Made by a program: the position numbers and the translations under genes
NCBI RefSeq assembly: GCF_000622085.1
Contig: NZ_JHWL01000010.1
Span: forward strand, 1 to 64,000
From: Butyrivibrio proteoclasticus P6B7
GTDB taxonomy: Bacteria > Bacillota > Clostridia > Lachnospirales > Lachnospiraceae
Length of the DNA: 64,000 nucleotides
Reading direction: 5' to 3'
Notes under the pieces: model-generated
Seen by the model: only the letters and a program-made list of their open reading frames with translations
What the model was told of the DNA's origin: nothing
Databases searched by the model: none
In this document: piece after piece, positions 1 through 8,840 of the stretch
How the letters are laid out: each line of letters opens with the position of its first letter
Position numbering within the stretch: position 1 is the stretch's first letter

Positions 1-210
<210 letters not shown>

Positions 211-367
211 AAGTTTGATCTGACCAGAACTAAAGCTTGGCTTTTTGTTCTGTCCGTTATTTACTAATTTGTTCTGAATAAATTCTCTTGGAATTTTTCA
301 GGGTTGCATTACTGTTTATTTGTCAATGTGCTATTTAATTATGAGCCTTACTAGTTGCATAAGGCAA

Positions 368-456
368 CGCAGAAGGAGGGATTTGAACCCTCGCGCCGCT
401 ATTAACGACCTGCACCCTTTCCAGGGGTGTCTCTTCAACCACTTGAGTACTTCTGC
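368..456 (-). tRNA. tRNA-Ser (anticodon GGA)
   Basis: On the minus strand this folds as a class II tRNA with acceptor GCAGAAG/CTTCTGC and discriminator G. The anticodon loop is CTGGAAA, giving anticodon GGA (reads UCC/UCU), with a long variable arm and a GGTTCAAATCC T-arm. CCA is not encoded. It lies between tRNA-Ser(TGA) and 16S rRNA, so it is probably co-transcribed with the ribosomal operon. Confidence 0.95.
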
Positions 457-510
457 AAAATAGTTGATTCACAATAAATATATTATTGTAGCAGCGTGTT
501 CATAATTAAG

Positions 511-596
511 CGGAGCGAAAGGGATTCGAACCCTTGTGGCGTTGCCGCCAAACGGTTTTCAAGACCGCCTCGTTATGACCGCTTCGATATCGCTCC
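511..596 (-). tRNA. tRNA-Ser (anticodon TGA)
   Basis: Minus-strand cloverleaf with acceptor GGAGCGA/TCGCTCC and discriminator G. The anticodon loop is CTTGAAA (anticodon TGA, reads UCA/UCG), with a long variable arm typical of tRNA-Ser and a GGTTCGAATCC T-arm. CCA is not encoded. It is the first gene after the promoter at 662-690 and sits 54 bp upstream of a second tRNA-Ser. Confidence 0.95.
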
Positions 597-661
597 GAGT
601 GTCTTATTTACTTTAATAAGAACTTGCTGTGCTTTGGCGTGTTCGCCGCAGCGCAAGATAT

Positions 662-690
662 ATATTAACAAAGGGGACCATACATGTCAA
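662..690 (-). promoter_or_regulatory. Sigma-A promoter of the tRNA-Ser/rRNA operon
   Basis: On the minus strand, TTGACA (690-685), a 17-bp spacer and TAATAT (667-662) form a near-consensus sigma-A promoter. Transcription would start near 655, about 60 bp before tRNA-Ser(TGA). No other good promoter is seen between here and the 16S gene. Confidence 0.8.
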
Positions 691-744
691 GCATGATTTT
701 CAACTTTTTTTAAAAAATTTATAAATTATGCTTTATCATATCAA

Positions 745-783
745 TAAAAAACATCCAGCCGTAAAAAAACACAGGCTGGATGC
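745..783 (-). terminator. Intrinsic terminator after the acetyltransferase gene
   Basis: On the minus strand a 9-bp stem CATCCAGCC/GGCTGGATG is followed directly by a run of six T. It lies about 30 bp past the stop of the acetyltransferase gene and would end the tsaE-to-acetyltransferase operon before the rRNA promoter. Confidence 0.85.
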
Positions 784-813
784 ATTTAAAAAGCGCATGG
801 TTGAGCGATTCTT

Positions 814-1317
814 TTATTTCTTCTGTATTATCTTACTTCCATCGACAATTTTACCCTTAATTACGCTTCCAGCACCTATAACGCAATTATTTCCTATAGT
901 AGTTCCTCTTAAAATTGTCACGTTAGCACCAATCCAGTTGTCATTTCCTATAGTAACCGGGGTACTTATAAACTCGGAATTACCTATATTTTTGAAGTTA
1001 TGATCATGATCTACAATGACCACATTATTGCCAAACTTACAGTCGTCGCCTATTTTTACTGATTCAACGGCTGTAACACAACAACCTGTATTAAAGAAGC
1101 AGTGGCTACCTATGTTTATCTCACCACCATCAGCGACAAGGTACAGCTGGCCCCTGTTCTGATTGTATGCTCCCATCTTTATGCGGCCCTTTTTATATAT
1201 CTCAGTATGAAGTCCACTAAAGGTCTGAATAAGGCCCGCAGAAAAGTGGCTACCATATCTAAGCTTCTTAAAGCCTACGCCTATTACATTTTTCAGGTAT
1301 AGAAACGGTGATCTCAT
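814..1317 (-). CDS. Hexapeptide-repeat acetyltransferase
   Basis: A 167-residue left-handed beta-helix acyltransferase (LbH, WbbJ/maltose O-acetyltransferase-like group). From about residue 65 onward there are repeated hexapeptide turns of the form I/V-G-x-x, for example INIGSH, VKIGDD, VTIGND, TTIGNN and CVIGAG. A loop with VDHDHNF is typical of the acetyl-CoA/catalytic histidine region. It probably O- or N-acetylates a sugar; the acceptor cannot be told from sequence. Its ATG overlaps the stop of the upstream GT4 gene (ATGA, 4 bp), so the pair is translationally coupled and likely acts on the same glycan. It is the last gene of the operon. Confidence 0.85.
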   Translation of the reverse strand: MRSPFLYLKNVIGVGFKKLRYGSHFSAGLIQTFSGLHTEIYKKGRIKMGAYNQNRGQLYLVADGGEINIGSHCFFNTGCCVTAVESVKIGDDCKFGNNVVIVDHDHNFKNIGNSEFISTPVTIGNDNWIGANVTILRGTTIGNNCVIGAGSVIKGKIVDGSKIIQKK

Positions 1318-2432
1318 TGTTGTGCCCCCTCAACTTTCTCCGCCAATATGGCATTGTATACCTTTTCAAGTTTACCTATATGAACATCAAATCCAAATCC
1401 TTCGCTGGCAATCTTAAGGCTATTCTTTGACAGCTCTTTATAGAAGGTCTCTTTTTCAAATACCCTGGATATGCTTTCGCCCATACTTTCAGCATCACCA
1501 GGTTCATGTATATAACCACTCACGTCTTGGTGGATAAGTTGTGGTATTCCGCCTACGTTTGTGGATATCACAGGAAGTCCATAGGCCATGGCATCAAGAA
1601 TAGCCATAGGCAGGCCCTCCTGATAAGAGGGAAGAAGAAAAATCCCAGATTCACGCAGATACTTATCCTTCTCTTCATTCCTTACCCATCCAGGGAAAAG
1701 AACATATGAAGAAATCCCGCGTTCATCTATGCTATCCTTAATATTCTTCTCATCTTCTTTAGTACCACTTCCGCCAAATACAAAGCTAACGTCAGGATTT
1801 CTTTTCACAGTAGCTTCAACGATACTGGCAAAGTCATAGCCACCCTTACGTTTGCCAAGCTCTCCAAGAAAAAGAACCTGCTTTTTATCAAAGCGGCTGT
1901 CTACCATGCTTTCAACGAAATCTTCTGATTGAGGCTTACAATAATTCTGAATGACCACAAGCTTCTCCTCTGGAAGGATGTTAAGAAGCTTCTCTTTCCA
2001 TTCATCTGAAAGAACTATGACTTTAGAAAAGTTGCCAAAAACCTTTTTGATTCTTCTCTTTTTCTTTTCACTGGCCTTTACATAGAACGTATCGAAATCC
2101 GCACCATGACAGTGATCCACAATTGGAACGCCTCTCCTTTTAGCCATGTAGATAAATGGCTGCATTCTATAGAAGCTTCCACCAAAAGAGGAGTGTATAT
2201 GAATCAGTTCAGGCTTGAACTCCTTTAGCATCTTGCTAAATTCAATATACGCTCCAATAGCTTTCTTGATCATCTTAAATGTGGATTTGTCACAATAAGA
2301 TTCAATATATCTGATATTGTAGTCCTGCTCCAGAATGCTTCCATAGTAACCATTAGTCACTGCGGCAATTCCGCCCTTAACATCCTTTTGCTGAACTATC
2401 ATACATACTCTTGGTTTGTTATCTTTTCCCAT
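1314..2432 (-). CDS. Glycosyltransferase family 4
   Basis: A 372-residue GT-B fold retaining glycosyltransferase. The N-terminal acceptor half holds HIHSSFGGSF and DHCHGADF-like loops. The C-terminal nucleotide-sugar half begins near FLGELGKRKGGYD (about residue 190) and carries the E-x7-E type donor motif around YQEGLPMAILDAMAYG. No signal peptide or membrane segment is seen, so it should act at the cytoplasmic membrane face on a lipid-linked or cytosolic acceptor. It is coupled to the following acetyltransferase. The substrate is unknown. It is unusual as a tail gene in a tRNA-modification operon, suggesting a local insertion of a glycan pair after ispD. Confidence 0.88.
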   Translation of the reverse strand: MGKDNKPRVCMIVQQKDVKGGIAAVTNGYYGSILEQDYNIRYIESYCDKSTFKMIKKAIGAYIEFSKMLKEFKPELIHIHSSFGGSFYRMQPFIYMAKRRGVPIVDHCHGADFDTFYVKASEKKKRRIKKVFGNFSKVIVLSDEWKEKLLNILPEEKLVVIQNYCKPQSEDFVESMVDSRFDKKQVLFLGELGKRKGGYDFASIVEATVKRNPDVSFVFGGSGTKEDEKNIKDSIDERGISSYVLFPGWVRNEEKDKYLRESGIFLLPSYQEGLPMAILDAMAYGLPVISTNVGGIPQLIHQDVSGYIHEPGDAESMGESISRVFEKETFYKELSKNSLKIASEGFGFDVHIGKLEKVYNAILAEKVEGAQQ

Positions 2433-2490
2433 GTTATATACTACGCTCTTTATCGGTTTATCTTTTTACAAACTGCTTGTCTCTTGTTCA

Positions 2491-3198
2491 TCAGTGGTTA
2501 TTCAAAATCGCCTCTGCTGCAGGTATATCCTCAGGAGTTGTTATTTTGATATTGTTATACGAACCTTCCACCAGCTTAACCTTGGTGTCAGTGTAGTATT
2601 CCACAACCATGGCATCGTCAGTGATGTTAATGCCCTTTTCCATGAGCTCGCCCTCATCCCTGTCAAGCCTCTGGTAGAGGTCAAGGATCATCTTATAGGA
2701 AAAGACCTGCGGCGTCTGGATAAGCCAAGTCAGTGCCCTGTCAGGAGTCTCCTTGGCAAAACCGTCTTTATCTGCAATCTTAATGGTATCCTTAACAGGC
2801 ATGCCTACAACGCAGGCACCGTACTGCTTAACCGCATGCAAAGAGCGCATGATGATATCATTATCCACAAAAGGTCTTGCACCGTCATGAATAAAGGCAT
2901 AGTCGCAATCAGGAGCTGCTGCCTGAAGTCCAAGCCTTACGCTGTGATAGCGCGCAAGTCCGCCCTCAACAATGGCTGTCACCTTGTCAAAGCCGTACTT
3001 ATTCACAATCTCAGTCTTTACATATTCAACATCGCCCCTGGAAACAACAAGAACTATGTCATCGATGATGCTTTCTTCAAAAGCCTTCAAAGAATAGTAG
3101 ACCAGCGGCTTCCCACCGATCTCCATAAACTGCTTCTTAATGTCTGATTTCATCCTGCTGCCACTGCCTGCAGCCAGAACCACCGCAACTGTCTTCAT
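2491..3198 (-). CDS. ispD: 2-C-methyl-D-erythritol 4-phosphate cytidylyltransferase
   Basis: A 235-residue IspD/TarI-family cytidylyltransferase. The N-terminal CTP-binding loop is VLAAGSGSRM with the following KKQF; FIHDGARPFV and the late TPEDIPAAEAIL segment are also family features. IspD joins CTP to MEP in the non-mevalonate isoprenoid pathway. A second paralogue lies at 48430-49143 beside LicD. This copy has the IspD-like AAGSGSRM form and sits with housekeeping genes, so I assign it to isoprenoid synthesis. A TarI role is possible but less likely. The start ATG follows a 74-bp gap after tsaD. Confidence 0.85.
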   Translation of the reverse strand: MKTVAVVLAAGSGSRMKSDIKKQFMEIGGKPLVYYSLKAFEESIIDDIVLVVSRGDVEYVKTEIVNKYGFDKVTAIVEGGLARYHSVRLGLQAAAPDCDYAFIHDGARPFVDNDIIMRSLHAVKQYGACVVGMPVKDTIKIADKDGFAKETPDRALTWLIQTPQVFSYKMILDLYQRLDRDEGELMEKGINITDDAMVVEYYTDTKVKLVEGSYNNIKITTPEDIPAAEAILNNH

Positions 3199-3253
3199 AC
3201 CAATCTCCCAGAGACGCCCGCATGCATCCCTTATCCGTTCACAATCTTTATGA

Positions 3254-3274
3254 TAAAAGAACTATCTCTTTTTA
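3254..3274. repeat. Inverted AAAAGA/TCTTTT pair overlapping the tsaD stop
   Basis: TAAAAGA (3254-3260) and TCTTTTTA (3267-3274) form a short inverted pair around a 6-bp loop. The tsaD stop codon is the terminal TTA (plus strand). The left arm extends as AAAAGAACT, a variant of the over-represented AAAAGARCT word described in the findings. It may be a weak terminator between tsaD and ispD. Confidence 0.45.
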
Positions 3275-4408
3275 GTTTTTATTCGCATGGAATCTACGCT
3301 CCCTGTCTCCCAAAGGAAGATTAGGAACCGCATTCATATCAAGACCGAATCTCACGCCCTTCTGATACTCATAATAAGCTGCAGCGCCGATCATTGCTGC
3401 ATTGTCAGTACAAAGAACTGGTGATGGCCTGTAGAACTTTATCTTGTTAGCCTCACACTCTTTTTCCATAAGCTCGCGAAGTCCGGAGTTAGAAGCAACA
3501 CCGCCTGCTATAGCAAGCTTATCGTAGCCATACTCCTTGCAGGCCTTGATTGCATGAGAAACCAAAACCTCCACAACGGCCTTCTGGAATGAAGCAGCCA
3601 CATCCTTCTGATCAAGCTCCTGTCCCTGCATCTTAGCCTGGTTAATGTAGTTGAGAACGCAGGACTTAAGTCCGCTAAAAGAGAAATCGTATTCCGCATC
3701 AGGAATCTGAGCCTGAGGGAATGTAAAGGCGTCCGGATTGCCTTCCTTAGCCGCCTTGTCGATCTTAGGACCGCCTGGATAACCAAGGCCAATAGCCCTT
3801 GCAACCTTATCAAAAGCCTCTCCTGCCGCGTCATCTCTGGTCTGTCCAATGATCTCGTACTCACCGTAGTCCTTAACAACCACAAGGTGAGAGTGTCCAC
3901 CGGATACCACAAGGCATACGAAAGGAGGCTCCAAGTCCTTATTTTCTATGAAGTTGGCGCTGATGTGTCCCTCGATGTGATGCACACCGATAAGAGGCTT
4001 ACCAGTGGCAAAAGAAATAGCCTTGGCCTCAGAAACTCCCACTAAAAGAGCTCCCACAAGTCCAGGACCGTAGGTTACTGCCACCGCGTCGATATCATCC
4101 AATGTCATGTCAGCTTCAGAAAGAGCTGCTCTGATACAGCCATTCATCTTCTCAACATGCTTTCTCGAAGCAATCTCAGGCACAACTCCGCCGTAAATTG
4201 TATGGAGAGCAATCTGTGAAGAAATGATATTGGAAAGAACCTCTCTTCCGTTTCTCACTACTGCTGCCGCAGTCTCATCACAGGAGCTCTCAATGGCGAG
4301 GATAGTCACATCCCCGTCATTTGCTTTATTTTCTTTATTCTCAGACAGGCCATCCTTAATTGACATAAAGATAACGCCGTCTTCCTCAACATTCTTATTT
4401 ATTTCCAT
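3272..4408 (-). CDS. tsaD: tRNA N6-adenosine threonylcarbamoyltransferase TsaD
   Basis: The catalytic subunit of the t6A37 complex, transferring the threonylcarbamoyl group to A37 of ANN-decoding tRNAs with TsaB and TsaE. The ASKHA fold is visible: [16 protein letters not shown] at about residues 35-50, the metal-binding HHIEGH motif, [20 protein letters not shown] and the late [10 protein letters not shown]. At 378 residues it is about 30-40 longer than usual because of a charged N-terminal extension before the core. The ATG at 4408 overlaps the upstream stop (TAATG). An internal Met at residue 15 is a possible alternative start. It lies in one operon with tsaE and tsaB. Confidence 0.96.
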   Translation of the reverse strand: MEINKNVEEDGVIFMSIKDGLSENKENKANDGDVTILAIESSCDETAAAVVRNGREVLSNIISSQIALHTIYGGVVPEIASRKHVEKMNGCIRAALSEADMTLDDIDAVAVTYGPGLVGALLVGVSEAKAISFATGKPLIGVHHIEGHISANFIENKDLEPPFVCLVVSGGHSHLVVVKDYGEYEIIGQTRDDAAGEAFDKVARAIGLGYPGGPKIDKAAKEGNPDAFTFPQAQIPDAEYDFSFSGLKSCVLNYINQAKMQGQELDQKDVAASFQKAVVEVLVSHAIKACKEYGYDKLAIAGGVASNSGLRELMEKECEANKIKFYRPSPVLCTDNAAMIGAAAYYEYQKGVRFGLDMNAVPNLPLGDRERRFHANKN

Positions 4409-4983
4409 TACTGACCATCCTTAGCAGTCCATCCTAAGATTTTCCACTTATTGTCACTATCTCTTCTCATATAAAAAGTATAGTAATAGTTTTCTCTTGT
4501 TTTACCATGCATAAGGCTAAAGTAGCACTCGATGTCGCACATCTTGCGGCCCTCCACCGTCACAATGTCAGGCTCATTCTTAAGAACCTGATAGGTAGAA
4601 AAGCTATAGCCCTCGTCCTTGCGACTCTTCACCTCATTAGTCATGGATTTGTAGAGGTTACTCTGATTGTTCAAAAGCTCTTCATCGAGAATTCCTGACA
4701 GAACTGCAATAATCTGTTGCTCCTGCTCTTCAGTACAATCCTCATTGTACAGGACTTTCATGATATCGCCGTAGAGTTCTACGACCTTCCTTGGGTCCGC
4801 CGGATAGTTGGTATCAAGGTTAGTGGTAGTGATCTTGTCTATATTAGTAAGCACATAGTCGTCACTGGCCTTCTTGCCCGGTCTTCTTGTCAGAATACTG
4901 AACAGACCAAGAATCACCAGTCCGCCAAACACCAGCAAAAGAACTGATTTTAAAACTGCAGATTTTGTCCCGTCTTTACTCAT
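4408..4983 (-). CDS. Membrane-anchored protein of unknown function
   Basis: I do not recognise a named family. From the chosen ATG the protein is about 191 residues. It has one N-terminal transmembrane helix ([19 protein letters not shown]) followed by RRPGKK. The rest is a mixed alpha/beta extracellular domain rich in charged residues, ending in aromatic strands ([20 protein letters not shown]) resembling NTF2-like or lipoprotein domains. The reading frame is open up to a TTG at 5016, with another ATG at 5010; the ATG at 4983 follows AGAGGGG, so I prefer it. It is locked between rnz and tsaD with 1-bp or short overlaps, so it belongs to the operon, but no t6A role is implied. Confidence 0.75.
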   Translation of the reverse strand: MSKDGTKSAVLKSVLLLVFGGLVILGLFSILTRRPGKKASDDYVLTNIDKITTTNLDTNYPADPRKVVELYGDIMKVLYNEDCTEEQEQQIIAVLSGILDEELLNNQSNLYKSMTNEVKSRKDEGYSFSTYQVLKNEPDIVTVEGRKMCDIECYFSLMHGKTRENYYYTFYMRRDSDNKWKILGWTAKDGQ

Positions 4984-5016
4984 GTCCCCTCTTTTCTGCC
5001 CCCTAGGCATAAGCAA

Positions 5017-5937
5017 TTAATCCTCAAACTTAAGTTCCACAGATCTTCCGTCCTTGGCCGCAATAGTATGCGGGAATATCTTCTTGGTATCCTTCATGAA
5101 ATCCATTGGATTAACCAGTGATGGGCTGTAGTGTGTAAGCCACATTTCTCTTACGTCAGCCTCCTTGGCCATCCTTGCTGCCTCATAGAAGGTCATATGC
5201 TTGTACTCCCTTGCCTTCTTAAGCTTATCAGCTTCACCGTACATGCCCTCACAGATGAAAAGATCTGAATCCTTAGCATTATCTACAATGCTGGAAACTG
5301 GCCTTGTATCTGTCACGTAGGTGAGCTTTATTCCCTTTCTCTCTGCACCAAGCACCATATCAGGTGTATAAACGCTTCCATCATCAGCTGTAACTGTGTT
5401 ACCCTGCTGAAGATCATTCCAGTACTTCCTGTCGATGCCTGCACTTGTGGCAGCCTCAACATTAAACTTGCCCTGTCTTCTAAGATTCATGGTGTAGCCA
5501 TAGCAGGTAATATTGTGATTAACCTTGAACGCCTTAAGTGTGAAAGCAGGCATTCCATATGGTTCAAAGCTAAGCTCATCCCCTTCGATCTCTTTAAACT
5601 TAATCTCAAAGGGCAGCTCTGGCGCGATTACTCTCAGGGCATTTACTACCCTTTCAAGTCCCTTTGGTCCCACAAGAAGCAGTGGTTCCGTTCTCTCCGC
5701 ATTACCCATTGTTAAAAGAAGTCCTGGCAGACCGCTTATATGATCTGCATGGAAGTGGGTAAAACAGATAATATCGATAGGCTTGGCACTAATTCCCTTC
5801 TTTTTCATGGCAATCTGTGTTGCCTCGCCGCAATCGATAAGAATACATCTTCCGTTATATCTCACGATGCAAGAAGTGAGATAACGGTTTGGAAGTGGCA
5901 TCATTCCTCCAGTTCCAAGTAAACAAACATCTATCAT
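5017..5937 (-). CDS. rnz: Ribonuclease Z
   Basis: A 306-residue metallo-beta-lactamase fold endonuclease that trims tRNA 3' ends downstream of the discriminator. It matters here because the tRNAs in the window lack an encoded CCA. The zinc motif HFHADH lies near residue 62-67 in FTHFHADHISGLPGLLLTM. Further features are YVTDTRP, CEGMYGEADKLKKA with an HMTFYEAA helix, and the terminal WLTHYSPSL histidine. Length matches bacterial RNase Z. It lies 3 bp after tsaB-rimI and 33 bp before the next likely start. Confidence 0.94.
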   Translation of the reverse strand: MIDVCLLGTGGMMPLPNRYLTSCIVRYNGRCILIDCGEATQIAMKKKGISAKPIDIICFTHFHADHISGLPGLLLTMGNAERTEPLLLVGPKGLERVVNALRVIAPELPFEIKFKEIEGDELSFEPYGMPAFTLKAFKVNHNITCYGYTMNLRRQGKFNVEAATSAGIDRKYWNDLQQGNTVTADDGSVYTPDMVLGAERKGIKLTYVTDTRPVSSIVDNAKDSDLFICEGMYGEADKLKKAREYKHMTFYEAARMAKEADVREMWLTHYSPSLVNPMDFMKDTKKIFPHTIAAKDGRSVELKFED

Positions 5938-5940
5938 AAG

Positions 5941-7149
5941 TTAATTCCTTTTCCAATAAATTACTGCGTCATCCTTAGGATCCTCATAGAATCCAGCGCG
6001 AACGCCCTCGCTTACAAAACCAAGCTTCTCATAAAGCCTTCTGGCTGGTGCATTGGCTGCCCTAACCTCCAGAGTATAAGCCTCAATGCCGATTCCTCTG
6101 CCTCTTTCAAGGAGCTGCTTAACCATCTTGTAGCCTGTGCCCTCATTCCTACAGTCAGGAGCCACAGACACGTTAGTGATCTCGCCCTCTCCGGAAATAT
6201 TCTGAACACCGCAAAGACCCACAATCCTTCCAGCCTTCTCAGCCACCACATAGATAGTGTCATCCCTTGTAAGAGCATCCAGAAGCTGCTTGGAGTTCCA
6301 GGCCTCCTTCCCAAGATTAGCCTTCTCCAAAGCTGCCGCATCATCAAGATCCTCAGCGGTCATGGGCCTAACCCTGATAATACCTGGTGTCTTAGGCTCT
6401 TTCTTCTTAGGAGCATTCTCTTTTCCCTCTGAAGCCTCGCGTTCAGCCTGGGAAAGTCTTAAATAGTCAGGAGCAAACTCATCTGAGGACATGGTCTTGC
6501 CTTCCTCAAGATACTGCATTGCAAGAGGCAAAAGAGCTGCTGCACTCTGCCTGTTCTGATGCATAGGCGCAATGGAATATGGTACCTTAAGCAAATTCTC
6601 AAGCTTGTCTCTATATACTGGAACGCCGTCTCCAAGAAGGATTGCCGGCTTACCAATCTCATTGATCATCTCAGCAATCTCATCCACAGAGGTAGCGAAC
6701 TGCTTGTGAATGATCTGCATGTCAAAGCGCCTCTCCTGGATCTTGCCCTCAGGATTGGCTGGAACAAAGGTGTAAAGTCCCGTGTAGACCTGACCTCTTC
6801 TGGCATCCATCATAGGACATATGACCTTCTCGTTGCCGTAGAGGTTGTAGGCAATTCCATCCACAGTAGGAATGGCAATCACAGGCTTATCCAGAGCAAG
6901 AGCCAGACCCTTAACTGTGGCACTTCCAATACGAAGTCCCGTAAAAGAGCCAGGTCCTTTAGCCACTGCAATGGCATCGATGCTCTTAAGATCCAGATTG
7001 ACCTTCTTACACAGGTCATCCAGCATTGGCATCAAAATCTCTGAATGTGTAGTTTTGTACTGAATCGAGAACTGTCCAAGGAGAATGTCTCCGTCGGAGA
7101 TGGCAACACTGGCCACAAGTCCCGATGTGTCTATTGCTAATATCTTCAT
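5941..7149 (-). CDS. tsaB: TsaB-RimI fusion (t6A subunit + GNAT acetyltransferase)
   Basis: A 402-residue fusion. Residues 1 to about 235 are TsaB: MKILAIDTSG, KTTHSEILMPM, VAKGPGSFTGLRIG and CPMMDARRGQVY. TsaB is the inactive ASKHA partner that scaffolds TsaD. A charged linker (about 236-255, EGKENAPKKKEPK) leads to a RimI-type GNAT domain (about 256-402) with the acetyl-CoA motif CRNEGTGYKMV and the ARRLYEKLGF helix. RimI acetylates the N-terminus of ribosomal protein S18 in E. coli. Separate genes are the norm in most bacteria; I recall such fusions in some Clostridia. Tight spacing to tsaE (15 bp) and rnz (3 bp). Confidence 0.94.
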   Translation of the reverse strand: MKILAIDTSGLVASVAISDGDILLGQFSIQYKTTHSEILMPMLDDLCKKVNLDLKSIDAIAVAKGPGSFTGLRIGSATVKGLALALDKPVIAIPTVDGIAYNLYGNEKVICPMMDARRGQVYTGLYTFVPANPEGKIQERRFDMQIIHKQFATSVDEIAEMINEIGKPAILLGDGVPVYRDKLENLLKVPYSIAPMHQNRQSAAALLPLAMQYLEEGKTMSSDEFAPDYLRLSQAEREASEGKENAPKKKEPKTPGIIRVRPMTAEDLDDAAALEKANLGKEAWNSKQLLDALTRDDTIYVVAEKAGRIVGLCGVQNISGEGEITNVSVAPDCRNEGTGYKMVKQLLERGRGIGIEAYTLEVRAANAPARRLYEKLGFVSEGVRAGFYEDPKDDAVIYWKRN

Positions 7150-7164
7150 TTGTACTCTCTTTTT

Positions 7165-7602
7165 TTATTTTTTGGTAACTGTAATAAGGCGGTAATCAAA
7201 GCCTTTTTCCAGATTTTTCTCAATAACTATTTCTGTATAGTGCTCAGGAAGGATCTCCTCGATAAGGTTGGCCCACTCGATAAAGCATACGCCTCCACCA
7301 TAGAAGTAATCCTCATATCCAATCTCATCCATCTCGCTGACGTCTCCAATCCTGTAGACATCGAAATGGTAGAAAGGAAGTCTCCCACTGTCGTAAACCT
7401 GAAGGATTGTAAAGGTCGGACTGCTGACAGGCCCCTCAATCCCAAGACCCTTGGCAACTCCCTGGGTAAAGACAGTTTTGCCAACGCCCAGGTCACCGAT
7501 CAGCGTAAACACAGAACCGGGAGCAGCGCTCTCTCCAATTCTCTTACCTATCTCGAAGGTTTCCTCAGGGCTATTCGTTTCCAGCTTAGTAACTATTTCC
7601 AT
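7165..7602 (-). CDS. tsaE: tRNA t6A biosynthesis ATPase TsaE
   Basis: A 145-residue P-loop ATPase that drives turnover of the TsaBD complex. Walker A is GDLGVGKTVFTQG near residues 41-53, followed by VSSPTFTILQVY and the HFDVYRIGD switch/Walker B region, then FIEWANLIEEILP. The size is typical. It is the first gene of the operon; ATG at 7602 is preceded by a GAGG-type ribosome site and the promoter at 7643-7651. Confidence 0.95.
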   Translation of the reverse strand: MEIVTKLETNSPEETFEIGKRIGESAAPGSVFTLIGDLGVGKTVFTQGVAKGLGIEGPVSSPTFTILQVYDSGRLPFYHFDVYRIGDVSEMDEIGYEDYFYGGGVCFIEWANLIEEILPEHYTEIVIEKNLEKGFDYRLITVTKK

Positions 7603-7642
7603 AAAAGCCTCACACTCTCAATAAACATACTTTCACGTTTAT

Positions 7643-7651
7643 AGTATACCA
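7643..7651 (-). promoter_or_regulatory. Extended -10 promoter for the tsaE operon
   Basis: On the minus strand TGGTATACT forms an extended -10 (TGN plus TATACT) about 40 bp upstream of the tsaE start. I see no good -35 at 17 bp, which extended -10 promoters can tolerate. Assignment is by position and motif only. Confidence 0.45.
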
Positions 7652-7713
7652 TGAAAGCGCAAGGGCATGGTAGATAACTATAAATCATGTGCCGCCAGCG
7701 GCCAGATGGCATT

Positions 7714-7747
7714 AAAAAACCGCCAGGGTATTGGCTCCCCTGACGGT
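7714..7747 (-). terminator. Intrinsic terminator of ribU
   Basis: On the minus strand a GC-rich stem CCGTCAGGG/CCCTGGCGG with an 8-9 nt loop is followed by six T. It lies about 70 bp past the ribU stop and separates ribU from the tsaE promoter. Confidence 0.88.
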
Positions 7748-7815
7748 CTGTTATAAATAAAAGATTTGGAGTTTAAAAATCGGTTTTGTTATAGTTTCTG
7801 CATTTATTAGTTCTT

Positions 7816-8583
7816 TTATGAAGCCTTAACTTCCTTCTTCTTAGGCGCTGCCATTGGCTCTGCCTTTAAAATTGGGCTCAGCGCTTTGTATAAAACAAAT
7901 GTGATTGAGCTTGCTGCCACGCCCTTGATAACGTTGAATGGAGCTACGCACACAAGGCAGAACTCAAATACTGTGTCGATGAATGAGAAAATCTCTGTTC
8001 CAGCAGCGATGATGTTGTTGATGCCGCCGAACATAGCTGCATATGCAGGAATCATGAAGTAAGCATTTAAAAGAGCTCCAGCAAATGCGATAGCTATTGT
8101 AGCAATGATACAAGAAATAAGTGCATTCTTTCTGGTCTTCTTGAATCTGTAGATAGCAGATGCTGTTCCAACAAATACAGAGCCAACAACGAAATTGGCG
8201 ATCTCACCAACAAATCCGCTTGTTGTTCCCTGAAGGAGCAGGTTAAGAAGCACTTTGATAAATTCTACGATAATGCCAGCAAAAGGTCCGCAGGCAAATC
8301 CTACGATAAGTGCAGGCACATCACTGAAGTCCAGCTTGTAGAATCCAGGTGCGATGAATAAAAGTGGGAATTCAAAAAGCATGATAACAAAGGCGATAGC
8401 TCCGAAAATACCACAGATTGCCATCTTCCTTGTATCAAGGATCTTGGTCTTTCCCTCTTTGGATGCAGCTCTTTTCTCCACTGCGTAGGTGAGTACAAAA
8501 GCGAGAACGATGAGCACAAGTAAGCCTACAAAGTGCTGCCAGTTCGAACCAATTGCCTTCACCAGTTCTGATAAGTTGTTCAT
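7816..8583 (-). CDS. ribU: Riboflavin ECF transporter S component RibU
   Basis: A multi-pass S component of an energy-coupling-factor transporter. It has about six hydrophobic segments, and the family signature ALIVGFACGPFAGIIVEFIK is visible in the middle. An FMN riboswitch upstream fixes the substrate as riboflavin. From the ATG at 8583, which has AAGGAG 8-9 nt upstream, it is 255 residues, longer than classic RibU (about 190-210). The excess is a basic segment after the first helix (EKRAASKEGKTK) and a lysine-rich C-terminus (APKKKEVKAS). The upstream ATG at 8607 lacks a good ribosome site. The ECF ATPase/T module is not in the window and is presumably shared. Confidence 0.92.
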   Translation of the reverse strand: MNNLSELVKAIGSNWQHFVGLLVLIVLAFVLTYAVEKRAASKEGKTKILDTRKMAICGIFGAIAFVIMLFEFPLLFIAPGFYKLDFSDVPALIVGFACGPFAGIIVEFIKVLLNLLLQGTTSGFVGEIANFVVGSVFVGTASAIYRFKKTRKNALISCIIATIAIAFAGALLNAYFMIPAYAAMFGGINNIIAAGTEIFSFIDTVFEFCLVCVAPFNVIKGVAASSITFVLYKALSPILKAEPMAAPKKKEVKAS

Positions 8584-8654
8584 TTTGTTTTCTCCTTTTC
8601 TTTCCATCGGGATTGAAAGATGAGGTTATCCGAAGATAATTCAAAGAAAAAATG

Positions 8655-8687
8655 AAAAAAGCCTGGGTCATTAATAGACTCAGGGCT
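8655..8687 (-). terminator. Riboswitch-controlled attenuator of ribU
   Basis: Between the FMN aptamer and the ribU start, the minus strand forms a stem AGCCCTGAGTC/GACCCAGGCT (one bulge, one mismatch) followed by six T. Position and form fit the expression platform of a transcription-terminating FMN riboswitch: FMN bound, terminator forms, ribU off. Confidence 0.8.
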
Positions 8688-8710
8688 ACCACAAGAAATA
8701 AATATTGCGC

Positions 8711-8826
8711 ATTCTTCTCTCATCCAGACTATACTGTCGGTCTTGGAGTTCCACCAAGTCAGCCGCCGTAGCGGGTCGCGGACTATAACCGCCGGTTGGG
8801 ATTCACACCCTGCCCCGAAGAATTAT
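8711..8826 (-). ncRNA. FMN riboswitch (RFN element)
   Basis: The minus strand shows the conserved RFN blocks in order: CTTCGGGGCAGGGTG, the ACCGGCGG and AGTCCGCGACCCGC segments, GGCTGACTTGGTGGAACTCC, and ACCGACAGTATAGTCTGGAT with GAGAGAAGA. These are the six-helix junction elements of the FMN aptamer. It is followed by an attenuator hairpin and ribU, so it senses FMN and lowers riboflavin uptake. Confidence 0.97.
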
Positions 8827-8840
8827 ATTTTTATAATGCT

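Noticed and set aside
321..326. TTGACA on minus in the leader between tRNA-Ser(GGA) and 16S rRNA, as a second rRNA promoter
   Set aside because: No -10 element occurs at 16-18 bp; the sequence there is CCCTGA-like.
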